Source of the DNA: Spongiibacter tropicus DSM 19543
GTDB taxonomy: Bacteria > Pseudomonadota > Gammaproteobacteria > Pseudomonadales > Spongiibacteraceae
NCBI RefSeq assembly: GCF_000420325.1
Contig: NZ_ATUS01000004.1
Location: forward strand, 62,001 to 126,000
Length of the DNA stretch: 64,000 bases
Direction: 5' to 3'
Made by a program: the position numbers and the translations under genes. The notes beneath the pieces are model-generated. The model was given only the letters and a program-made list of their open reading frames with translations. It was not told the DNA's origin and ran no database searches. Of this stretch, positions 18,622-25,749 are shown piece after piece; position 1 is the first letter of the stretch, and the number at the start of each line of letters is the position of its first letter.

Positions 18622-19223
18622 TGGCCAATTTTAGCCCACTGATAGATGAGTTGATAGAGGCGCTGCGTTGTCTGCCCGGCGTCGGGCCAAAGTCTGCGCA
18701 GCGCATCAGTTTTCAGTTGCTTGAGCGCAATCGTGGCGGCGCCCAACGCCTCTCTCTGGCGCTGCAGAAAGCGGTTGACGAAGTGGGTCACTGCCGCAGC
18801 TGTCGCACATTGACGGAAGATGCTGAGTGCCGAATCTGCCGTGATCCCCGCCGTGACCAGCAGACAATCTGTGTGGTCGAGTCACCCGCGGATGTACTGG
18901 CTTTTGAACAGGGCGGTGACTATCGCGGACTGTATTTTGTGCTGATGGGACGGTTGTCGCCCATTGACGGCATCGGTCCCGAGGAGATCGGTATCGATCG
19001 CCTGGTTGAACGTGTACAGGCACTGTCGGTCAAGGAATTGATCCTGGCAACCAATCCCACCGTTGAGGGCGAGGCGACCGCTTTCTATATCGCCGAAGAA
19101 ATGCGACGTCTTGGTGTCGCCGTCAGTCGCATCGCGCACGGTGTGCCACTGGGTGGTGAGCTTGAGTACGTCGATAGCGGCACCTTGTCCCACGCTCTGA
19201 AGGGGCGTCAACGCTTTGACTGA
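18621..19223 (+). CDS. recR: Recombination mediator RecR
   Basis: RecR acts with RecO (and RecF) to load RecA on gapped DNA. The 200 residues contain the helix-hairpin-helix [11 protein letters not shown] (about 13-23), the four-cysteine zinc finger CRSC...CRIC (about 57-72) and a Toprim domain beginning [10 protein letters not shown], ending with the usual [13 protein letters not shown] motif. It is joined by one-base overlap to ybaB upstream and by eight bases to rnd downstream. Confidence 0.97.
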   Translation: MANFSPLIDELIEALRCLPGVGPKSAQRISFQLLERNRGGAQRLSLALQKAVDEVGHCRSCRTLTEDAECRICRDPRRDQQTICVVESPADVLAFEQGGDYRGLYFVLMGRLSPIDGIGPEEIGIDRLVERVQALSVKELILATNPTVEGEATAFYIAEEMRRLGVAVSRIAHGVPLGGELEYVDSGTLSHALKGRQRFD

Positions 19224-20322
19224 TTCAACCGTATATATCGAAAAACAGGCAGATTTGAATGCCGCGTGTGAAGCGTGGCGGCGCAGCAGTTTTGTCGTGA
19301 TGGACACCGAATTTATCCGTCGCGATACCTTTTACCCGATAGCCGGTCTGATTCAGGTGGGTGTGCAGGGACAGGTCTACCTGATTGACCCGCTGGGCAT
19401 CGACGATTGGGGGCATTTTAGAACGCTGCTGGAAGACCCCGCGGTGGTCAAAGTCCTGCATTCCTGCAGTGAAGACCTGGAAGTCTTTGATCGTCTCTGT
19501 GGTGCTATCCCATCGCCCTTGTTGGATACTCAGATCGGTGCCGGGCTGGCGGGAGTCGGTGAGGGGCTGAGCTACCAGAAGCTGGTGGCGCACTATCTGG
19601 ATATTGAGGTCGACAAGGGTGAGACTCGCTCCGACTGGCTGCAGCGCCCCTTGACTCAGAGCCAATGCCACTACGCCGCGCTCGACGTGGAATATCTTCA
19701 GCGTATCTACCCGATGCTGCGCGACCGCTTGGCCTCGCTGGGGCGTTTGGACTGGTGGCAGGAAGACAGTGAGCGAATGATTGCCCAGGCGAAAGCCCCC
19801 GCGCCGCCAGAGGAATACTACCTCCGTAATAAATCCTTGTGGAAGCTCAAAGGCCGTCAGCGCTTGGCGCTTAAGGTAGTGTGCGCCTGGCGTGAGGAAG
19901 AGGCGCGTCGGAGAGATATGCCTCGCGGACGGATTTTCAAAGATCCGGTCTGTTTTGAGCTGGCGCGCTGTCTGCCGGAGAGCCGGGGAGAACTGTCGCG
20001 AATCAAGGACCTGTCACCGGGGAGTATCCGCCGCTACGGCGACACGCTGATAGCCTTGCTGGACGAGGTTCGCGACGCACCGGAAAGCGCTATTCCAGCC
20101 GCTGGCGATCGCCCGCTGACATCAGCACAGAAAGCGGATTTGGGGCGACTGCGCCAGCGTGGCGACGATATCGCGCAGCAGCTGGCAATGCCTGCTGGCT
20201 TATTGTGTCGCCGTCGCGACCTGGAAGCGCTGGTGCGCGAAGGACGGGTGCCGGAAAGTATGGGAATATGGCGGCAGTCGCTGCTGGCGGAGCCGTTGCT
20301 GGCGGCACTGGAGGAAGAATAA
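19216..20322 (+). CDS. rnd: Ribonuclease D
   Basis: A 3'-exoribonuclease involved in tRNA 3' maturation. Exo motifs of the DEDDy type are visible: MDTEF (about 32), [10 protein letters not shown] (about 82) and YAALDVEYL (about 154). A first HRDC domain starts near 205 and a second, weaker one near 300. Length 368 against 375 in E. coli. The start is TTG at 19216, overlapping recR by eight bases, with AAGGGG about 11 bases upstream; no ATG occurs near the N-terminus. The stop shares a base with the ycgL start (TAATG). Confidence 0.95.
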   Translation: MTDSTVYIEKQADLNAACEAWRRSSFVVMDTEFIRRDTFYPIAGLIQVGVQGQVYLIDPLGIDDWGHFRTLLEDPAVVKVLHSCSEDLEVFDRLCGAIPSPLLDTQIGAGLAGVGEGLSYQKLVAHYLDIEVDKGETRSDWLQRPLTQSQCHYAALDVEYLQRIYPMLRDRLASLGRLDWWQEDSERMIAQAKAPAPPEEYYLRNKSLWKLKGRQRLALKVVCAWREEEARRRDMPRGRIFKDPVCFELARCLPESRGELSRIKDLSPGSIRRYGDTLIALLDEVRDAPESAIPAAGDRPLTSAQKADLGRLRQRGDDIAQQLAMPAGLLCRRRDLEALVREGRVPESMGIWRQSLLAEPLLAALEEE

Positions 20323-20591
20323 TGCGTCGAATCTGCAGCATATATCGCAGTGCCAAGCGTGAGGGTATGTACCTCTACGTCGATAAGGCAGAGGGCTTGG
20401 AGCGGGTGCCGGAAGCCTTGATGGTGAAGTTTGGACAGGCTGAGCACGCTATGACGCTGCTTATTGATGAAGGGCGAAAGTTGGCTCGGGCCGATGCGGC
20501 GAAGGTGTTGCAGGATATCGCCGATAACGGATTTTACCTTCAGCTACCGCCGGTTGACGAGCCTGCGCTCAACCCACGGGAAGACCGTTGA
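20322..20591 (+). CDS. ycgL: YcgL domain-containing protein
   Basis: An 89-residue member of the YcgL family: CSIYRSAKREGMYLYV at 5-20, an LxxRVPEALMVKFG segment, and a C-terminal FYLQLPP motif. Its function is unknown; the fold is known but no activity is established. The true start is the ATG at 20322 with GGAGGAAG upstream, overlapping the rnd stop. The 3' end overlaps ycgN by four bases. The rnd-ycgL-ycgN order is common in gammaproteobacteria. Confidence 0.92.
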   Translation: MRRICSIYRSAKREGMYLYVDKAEGLERVPEALMVKFGQAEHAMTLLIDEGRKLARADAAKVLQDIADNGFYLQLPPVDEPALNPREDR

Positions 20592-21040
20592 TTGCCCGTC
20601 GACAGCAGCCTTTCTGGGAGTATAAAACGCTCGCAGAACTGAGCGATCAGGAGTGGGAGGCGCTGTGTGACGGTTGTGGACGCTGCTGCTTGCACAAGCT
20701 GGAGGACGAGGATAGTGGCGAGCTGGCATTTACCAATGTGGCCTGCCGTTTGCTCGATCTCAAGAGTGGCCGTTGCGGCGACTATAGCCACCGGCAGCAG
20801 CGCGTGCCGGGTTGTGTCAATCTTCGCAAAGAGCTTGCCGACGTCGCCTACAGCTTGCCGAGTAGCTGCGCCTACCGCCGTATGCATGAGGGCAGGGGGC
20901 TGGCTGAATGGCACCCGCTGCGCAGCGGCGATGAGCGCGCCATGCGAGCGTTGGGCATTTCGGTGGGTGGCCGCTGTATCAGTGAGAGCGAGGTCGCGGA
21001 AGCGGACTTCGAAAACCACATTATTCATTGGATTGATTAG
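20588..21040 (+). CDS. ycgN: YcgN family cysteine cluster protein (UPF0260)
   Basis: The 150-residue product carries the family cysteine cluster CDGCGRCCLHK near 34-44 and further conserved cysteines (VACRLLD, GRCGDY, PGCVNL, SSCAYR), suggesting metal or iron-sulphur binding. Family function is not established. It starts with TTG at 20588, overlapping the ycgL stop (TTGA), so it is read by translational coupling. The length matches E. coli YcgN, about 153. Confidence 0.92.
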   Translation: MIARRQQPFWEYKTLAELSDQEWEALCDGCGRCCLHKLEDEDSGELAFTNVACRLLDLKSGRCGDYSHRQQRVPGCVNLRKELADVAYSLPSSCAYRRMHEGRGLAEWHPLRSGDERAMRALGISVGGRCISESEVAEADFENHIIHWID

Positions 21041-21048
21041 GGAATCGT

Positions 21049-21438
21049 ATGATCGATCAAAACGACTATGCCCTGGCGTGGCAGGTCTACCTCGGTGTCG
21101 GGGTGATTGCTCTGTTGCTTTGGTTGCTGCTGTTGCGCGCCTACCGGCTGACGGGGCTCAAACTGTGGGCCTTGCTGGCGGTGGCGGCACTGGTATTGCT
21201 GCCGAGTCATCACCCTGATGTGGCTGGCCTGTGGATGCCGGCCACCATTGGCGCCTTACTGAGCCTGATGACTGGCGGTATCGAGTCGGCGATGGCGTCT
21301 TTGATTATTATCGGTGCCGGGCAGATTGCCGCACTGGTTCTGGCGATTACCTGGACGCTGATTGCGGCAAAGAAAGCGCCGTCAACTCCGACTAAGCCCA
21401 CGCCAGCGAGCAGTGAACGGGTGGAGCCGCAGCTCTAG
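21049..21438 (+). CDS. Small integral membrane protein of unknown function
   Basis: A 129-residue protein with about four predicted membrane segments (14-30, 37-53, 63-80, 86-108) and a short Pro/Thr-rich, likely cytoplasmic tail. I recognise no domain. The ATG at 21049 lies eight bases after ycgN, with GGGAATC just upstream, so it probably belongs to the same transcript. It precedes the MoxR/VWA pair by 184 bases and could be a membrane partner of either unit; this is speculation. Confidence 0.7.
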   Translation: MIDQNDYALAWQVYLGVGVIALLLWLLLLRAYRLTGLKLWALLAVAALVLLPSHHPDVAGLWMPATIGALLSLMTGGIESAMASLIIIGAGQIAALVLAITWTLIAAKKAPSTPTKPTPASSERVEPQL

Positions 21439-21584
21439 CGTTTGATTTATTGCACTGAGCTGCTTCCCGTGTTGCCGCTGCACTTGCTGTCAGCCCACGT
21501 GGCAAGTAGGCTTCGCGGTGATGTGATTTACGTGAAGAGGTTTGAAACAGGGCGTACCCGCCTTCGAATCTCATGTTGAACGAC

Positions 21585-21603
21585 GACCCGGACGCACCGG
21601 GTC
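21585..21603 (+). other. Hairpin in the leader of the MoxR gene
   Basis: A perfect 7-bp stem, GACCCGG (21585-21591) with CCGGGTC (21597-21603), and loop ACGCA end eight bases before the AGGA ribosome site of the next gene. With no T-run it is not a terminator; it may affect mRNA stability or initiation. The remainder of 21439-21622 shows no clear promoter. Confidence 0.4.
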
Positions 21604-21622
21604 AGCCGAGCAGGATACATTG

Positions 21623-22468
21623 ATGAAATTTACCGGTACGGATTCCTACGTCGCTACCGACGACCTGAGTATGGCTGTTAATGCAGCCGTGACCTTGCAG
21701 CGTCCGCTGTTGATCAAGGGGGAGCCCGGCACGGGTAAAACCCTGCTGGCCGAGCAGGTGGCATCAGCACTGGGAATGAGGCTGATTCAATGGCATATCA
21801 AATCCACCACGAAAGCCCAGCAGGGCTTGTATGAATACGACGCGGTATCACGCCTGCGGGATTCGCAGCTCGGCGATGACCGGGTTCACGATATTGCCAA
21901 CTACATTAAGCGCGGCAAACTGTGGGAAGCCTTCGATGCCGATGAGCAGGTGGTGCTGCTGATTGATGAAATCGACAAGGCAGATATCGAATTCCCCAAC
22001 GACCTGCTGGTCGAGCTGGACCGTATGGAGTTCTTTGTCTACGAAACCAGCGAAACGGTAAAAGCTAAGCATCGTCCCATCATTATCATCACCAGTAATA
22101 ATGAGAAAGAACTGCCTGACGCATTCCTGCGTCGCTGTTTCTTCCACTTTATTAACTTCCCCGACCGGGAAACCATGGAGAAAATCGTCGACGTGCATTA
22201 CCCAACGATTTCCCGTGATCTGGTGCAGGAAGCGCTGGAAGTGTTCTTTGATGTACGCAAAATTCCGGGCCTGAAGAAAAAGCCGTCCACGTCTGAGCTG
22301 ATCGATTGGTTGAAGCTGTTGATGGCCGATGATATTCCCGCAGAAATTTTCAAAAACCGCGACGCCAGCAAGGCCATTCCGCCACTCTATGGTGCGCTGC
22401 TGAAAAACGAGCAGGATGTTCATCTGCTGGAGCGCCTGGCGTTTATGCATCGCCGCGAGAACCGCTAA
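21623..22468 (+). CDS. MoxR-family AAA+ ATPase
   Basis: A 281-residue AAA+ ATPase of the MoxR type, which acts as a chaperone-like motor inserting cofactors or activating partner complexes together with a VWA protein. Walker A GEPGTGKT is at 33-40, Walker B VVLLIDEID at 110-118, sensor I IITSNNEKE and the arginine-finger region LPDAFLRRC near 173-181. The ATG at 21623 (AGGA 21612-21615) is preferred over an in-frame ATG at 21542, whose extra 27 residues are not family-like. The VWA gene starts four bases downstream. The client protein is unknown; no carbon monoxide dehydrogenase, Nor or Cbb genes are nearby. Confidence 0.92.
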   Translation: MKFTGTDSYVATDDLSMAVNAAVTLQRPLLIKGEPGTGKTLLAEQVASALGMRLIQWHIKSTTKAQQGLYEYDAVSRLRDSQLGDDRVHDIANYIKRGKLWEAFDADEQVVLLIDEIDKADIEFPNDLLVELDRMEFFVYETSETVKAKHRPIIIITSNNEKELPDAFLRRCFFHFINFPDRETMEKIVDVHYPTISRDLVQEALEVFFDVRKIPGLKKKPSTSELIDWLKLLMADDIPAEIFKNRDASKAIPPLYGALLKNEQDVHLLERLAFMHRRENR

Positions 22469-22471
22469 GCC

Positions 22472-23647
22472 ATGTTGGTGCAATTCTTCTACGGCCTGCG
22501 TAATGCGGGGGTGCCGGTCAGCATTCGAGAACTGCTGGACCTGATGGCCGGGCTGGAAGCGCGTTTGGCGTTTATGGACGTCGATGAGTTTTACCAGCTT
22601 GCCCGCGTGTGCATGGTCAAGGATGAGAAATACTACGACCGCTTCGACAAGGCCTTTGCGGCTTATTTTAACGAGCTGTCAACGCTGGACGACGTGATCG
22701 AGGCGCTGATTCCCGACGACTGGCTGCGCACTGAGTTTCTCAAGCAGTTGAGCGACGAGGAAAAAGCCAAGATCGAGTCTCTGGGCGGTCTCGATAAGTT
22801 GATCGAGGAATTCAAAAAGCGGCTGGAAGAGCAGAAGGAACGGCACGAAGGCGGCAATAAGTGGATTGGCACCGGAGGAACATCACCCTTTGGTCACGGT
22901 GGCTATAATCCCGAAGGCATCCGTATCGGCGGCGAGAGCCGCAACAAAAAGGCGGTTAAGGTTTGGGAAAAGCGCGACTTCAAAGATCTGGACGATTCGG
23001 TCGAGCTGGGCACGCGGAATATCAAAATTGCCTTGCGTCGCCTTCGCAAATTTGCCCGCAGTGGCGCGGCTGAAGAGCTGGATATCGATGACACCATTTC
23101 GTCCACTGCGCGCAACGCGGGGCTACTGGATTTAAAAATGGTGCCCGAGCGGCACAATGCGGTCAAAGTGCTGCTGTTCTTTGATGTTGGCGGTTCCATG
23201 GATCCGCATATTCGCGTTTGTGAAGAACTGTTCTCCGCCGCACGCACCGAGTTCAAGCATATGGAGTATTTTTACTTCCATAACTTCCTGTACGAATCGG
23301 TGTGGAACAATAATATTCGCCGCCACAGTGAGCGAATTCCCTTGCTGGATGTACTGCATAAATACAGCAGCGATTACAAAATCATCTTCGTAGGCGACGC
23401 TGCCATGTCTCCCTACGAAATTCTCCAGCCAGGCGGCAGTGTCGAGCATTGGAACGACGAAGCGGGCGAAGTGTGGATGCGTCGCCTGCGAGACACCTAC
23501 GACAAGGTGGTGTGGCTCAATCCGGTGCCCCCGGAAGACTGGAGCTGGACCCATTCCATTGGCCTTACCGAAGAGCTGATGGAAGGGCATATGTACCCCA
23601 TGACACTGGCGGGTCTGGAAGAGGCCATGGCTTATCTGGCCCGCTGA
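22472..23647 (+). CDS. VWA domain protein, CoxE-like partner of the MoxR ATPase
   Basis: A 391-residue protein with a helical N-terminal region (about 1-125, including an E/K-rich coiled-coil-like stretch at 95-125), a Gly-rich linker (130-158) and a C-terminal von Willebrand A domain (about 230-390). The metal-site motif is DVGGSMD at 238-244, with Gly in place of the first Ser of DxSxS, a variant I believe is usual in this CoxE-like group. Together with the preceding ATPase it forms a MoxR-VWA unit comparable in principle to RavA-ViaA or NorQ-NorD. It converges with the RNA methyltransferase gene, four bases apart, over a nested palindrome. Confidence 0.88.
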   Translation: MLVQFFYGLRNAGVPVSIRELLDLMAGLEARLAFMDVDEFYQLARVCMVKDEKYYDRFDKAFAAYFNELSTLDDVIEALIPDDWLRTEFLKQLSDEEKAKIESLGGLDKLIEEFKKRLEEQKERHEGGNKWIGTGGTSPFGHGGYNPEGIRIGGESRNKKAVKVWEKRDFKDLDDSVELGTRNIKIALRRLRKFARSGAAEELDIDDTISSTARNAGLLDLKMVPERHNAVKVLLFFDVGGSMDPHIRVCEELFSAARTEFKHMEYFYFHNFLYESVWNNNIRRHSERIPLLDVLHKYSSDYKIIFVGDAAMSPYEILQPGGSVEHWNDEAGEVWMRRLRDTYDKVVWLNPVPPEDWSWTHSIGLTEELMEGHMYPMTLAGLEEAMAYLAR

Positions 23648-23673
23648 GGCCTCAGCCGCGTGCGGCGGCTGAG
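23643..23673. repeat. Nested palindromes at the convergent gene ends
   Basis: GCTGAGGCCTCAGC (23643-23656) is a perfect 14-bp palindrome, and its right half CTCAGCCGC (23651-23659) pairs again with GCGGCTGAG (23665-23673) as a 9-bp stem. It spans the stops of both convergent genes and may end transcription in both directions, but has no T-run. Confidence 0.6.
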
Positions 23674-24452
23674 AATGCCAGCAGTGCGGCTGTCACCGCG
23701 ACATTGAGCGACTCGATGCCATTGGCCATCGGAATTTGCAGTCGGGCGTCGCTGATCTCCAGTGTCTCCCTGCTGACACCCTCGGTTTCATTCCCCAGAA
23801 CAAAGATCCGACTCTTACCCGGTGACAGCTCAAACAGTGAGTGTTGCGCGTGGGAAGACAGGCACAGCACTTCAGCGCCATCCTCTTGCAATCGTCGTAG
23901 TTCGGGCAGCAGGCGGTCGCAGTGGTAGAGCGGGCAGTTAAATACGGCACCGGCGCTGGCCTTGATGACCAGCGGTGACAGGCTGGTGCCACCCTTGCGG
24001 GGCACAATCAGGCCGTCGATGCCACTGGCCGCCACTGAGCGGATAATCATGCCGAGATTCTGCGGATTACTCACGCCATCTAAGGCGATGTAGCAGGGTG
24101 ACCCTTGCTGCAAGGTTTCGGCGGTGATTGCGGTGGTCGGATGGTAGTCTGCCAGCTCCAAATCGGCGGCAACCCCCTGGTCCTGTTTGCCATTCTTGGA
24201 GATTCTCGACAATGCCTTGCGGTCGTGCCAGGCGAGCTGGATCCCTTTCTTTTCTGCCAGTGCAAGAATTTCTGCAACAATACCGTCTTTGCGGTTGCTG
24301 TCGGCCAAGTGGAGTTTGTACACCCTGAGGCGCGGATTCTGTAGTGCCTCGAGGACGGGTTTACGTCCGTAAATAGTCAGAAGTTGCTGGAAAAACTGCT
24401 TTTTCTCAAGGTATTGCTGGCGATCGTCGCTCATTGCCTGTGGGGTGCTCAT
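23652..24452 (-). CDS. TrmH/SpoU-family RNA 2'-O-methyltransferase (RlmB-like)
   Basis: A SPOUT-class S-adenosylmethionine-dependent ribose methyltransferase. The N-terminal L30e-like substrate-binding domain (YGRKPVLEAL near 29) is followed by the knotted catalytic domain with LDGVSNPQNLGMIIRS (about 144-159), LGNETEGVS (about 219) and IPMANGIESLNVAVT near 240. This most resembles RlmB (23S rRNA Gm2251), but RlmB is usually encoded beside rnr, and the N-terminus differs, so another target rRNA or tRNA position is possible. The start overlaps the IclR gene stop by four bases (ATGA). Confidence 0.88.
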   Translation of the reverse strand: MSTPQAMSDDRQQYLEKKQFFQQLLTIYGRKPVLEALQNPRLRVYKLHLADSNRKDGIVAEILALAEKKGIQLAWHDRKALSRISKNGKQDQGVAADLELADYHPTTAITAETLQQGSPCYIALDGVSNPQNLGMIIRSVAASGIDGLIVPRKGGTSLSPLVIKASAGAVFNCPLYHCDRLLPELRRLQEDGAEVLCLSSHAQHSLFELSPGKSRIFVLGNETEGVSRETLEISDARLQIPMANGIESLNVAVTAALLAFSAAARG

Positions 24453-25363
24453 TCAGCGTGGTGGCCGGGAAAGCCCAGTGTTGCCCGGGCAGCCTCAGTA
24501 ATCCGCTCTGCGGCATGCTGCAGGCGTTGCGCAACGGCAAGTATATCCTCGGCGCTAATGGGGTTGCTAATGCTGCCCGCTGAAATAACGAGCTCTGGCT
24601 CCTCTCCGTCGCCAAATACCGGGACAGCGATATTGGCAACGTGATACCGCCGACCTTTTTCTATGCGGTCCAAGTGGTAATTGCTTTCGCAGAGCTGTTC
24701 CCGATAGCGGCGAGCATGATCTGCCACTTCCTCAAGGCTCCAGTTTTCCTTGGGCTTGGCCAGTTCCTGTTCAAAGCGCCGCTCCGCATCACTAATCAGC
24801 GTGACCTCAAAGCCCCGCGCTCGAATGCCAATCACGGAAATGCGCAGTCGCTTATCCAGCTCCTCGTCCCACTCTCCGAGATGGGCCTGTGCCGCATGCA
24901 GCCATTGGTTGAGCTTGCCGGCGGATGACCAAGCAATAAAGCAGGCGCCCAGGGGGGCAATGGCCGGTAACCTCAGTCCTTGCTGGTAAGGGAAGTGTAA
25001 TGGTTGAGGGATGCCGTAGTTGGCCAGCAAGACCAGTTGTTCTCCACTGCGCCCCAATACGCCACAGCCCAATTTCAGTTCCCGTCCGAGGGCTTCCAGT
25101 TCAGGTCTTGCGAATTCCAGTACCGGGAACTGTGCGAATGCGGCAATGCCTGCCGCCGCAATGCTTGGACCGAGGCGGTAGGCCTTGCTGCGGGGGTCCT
25201 GGGCGAGAAAACCGTATCGGGCCATGGTGCTGAGGATGGCGTGACATGTGGCTTTGTTCAGCCCCAGTATCCGCGTTAGCTCGGTGAGGCCAAAGGCTTT
25301 ACTGGGGTGGCTCATGAACAAGTCCATAATCGCCAGCACACGAGCAGTGGGTTTTGAAAACAC
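24449..25363 (-). CDS. IclR-family transcriptional regulator
   Basis: An N-terminal winged helix-turn-helix (about 1-65: RVLAIMDLF, GLTELTRILGLNKATCHAILSTM) is followed by an IclR effector domain (about 80-290) with an EELDKRLRISVIGIRARGFEVT stretch and VANIAVPVFGDGE near 230. The start is GTG at 25363 with AAGGGG nine bases upstream. IclR proteins usually regulate an adjacent catabolic operon, yet this gene is coupled to an RNA methyltransferase and faces amtB across a 386-base gap. Its target and ligand are unknown; a palindrome at 25482 is a candidate operator. Confidence 0.9.
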   Translation of the reverse strand: MFSKPTARVLAIMDLFMSHPSKAFGLTELTRILGLNKATCHAILSTMARYGFLAQDPRSKAYRLGPSIAAAGIAAFAQFPVLEFARPELEALGRELKLGCGVLGRSGEQLVLLANYGIPQPLHFPYQQGLRLPAIAPLGACFIAWSSAGKLNQWLHAAQAHLGEWDEELDKRLRISVIGIRARGFEVTLISDAERRFEQELAKPKENWSLEEVADHARRYREQLCESNYHLDRIEKGRRYHVANIAVPVFGDGEEPELVISAGSISNPISAEDILAVAQRLQHAAERITEAARATLGFPGHHAE

Positions 25364-25481
25364 GGGAAGGGGCCCTTTTGGTTAACGGATCTGTCGCTAT
25401 TTTACGGAATATTCAGGCTGAGGCACGTGCAGTTTTCGTTTGATCTTGGTGCGCTGCATTCTGCAGAGAAATAAAATGGTG

Positions 25482-25496
25482 CACAAATGATTTGTG
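25482..25496. promoter_or_regulatory. Perfect palindrome, possible operator
   Basis: CACAAAT-G-ATTTGTG is a perfect 7-1-7 inverted repeat located two bases before the proposed sigma-54 element, midway between the divergent IclR-regulator and amtB genes. Size and position suit a dimeric regulator site. Confidence 0.5.
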
Positions 25497-25497
25497 T

Positions 25498-25513
25498 TGG
25501 CCTGTAATTTGCT
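25498..25513 (+). promoter_or_regulatory. Possible sigma-54 promoter for amtB
   Basis: TGGCCT-GTAAT-TTGCT keeps the invariant GG (25499-25500) and GC (25511-25512) at the correct spacing of the -24/-12 consensus TGGCAC-N5-TTGCW. TGGTGC half-sites resembling NtrC boxes occur at 25447-25452, 25477-25482 and 25693-25698. The 386-base gap 25364-25749 is AT-rich and otherwise shows only short palindromes such as ATTGCGCAAT (25551-25560). Confidence 0.45.
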
Positions 25514-25749
25514 TTGTTTCGGTGCGGAATGATGGGTTGCGTGCGTTGTTATTGCGCAATGCTCATCCTGCTTTCATGAGTTGAATTTATAACATTATGA
25601 AAATAAAGGAAAAAGTTATCCTGTTAAGTGCGCCTTATCAGGGCCTCCGGGGAATTGGGCAAGGGGCCATTTATTCTGCGGGTGCTTTATTGTGGTGCAT
25701 GGTAATAAAAAGGTGCGATTTTACTGCACATGCGTTTTAGGAGAACCGG

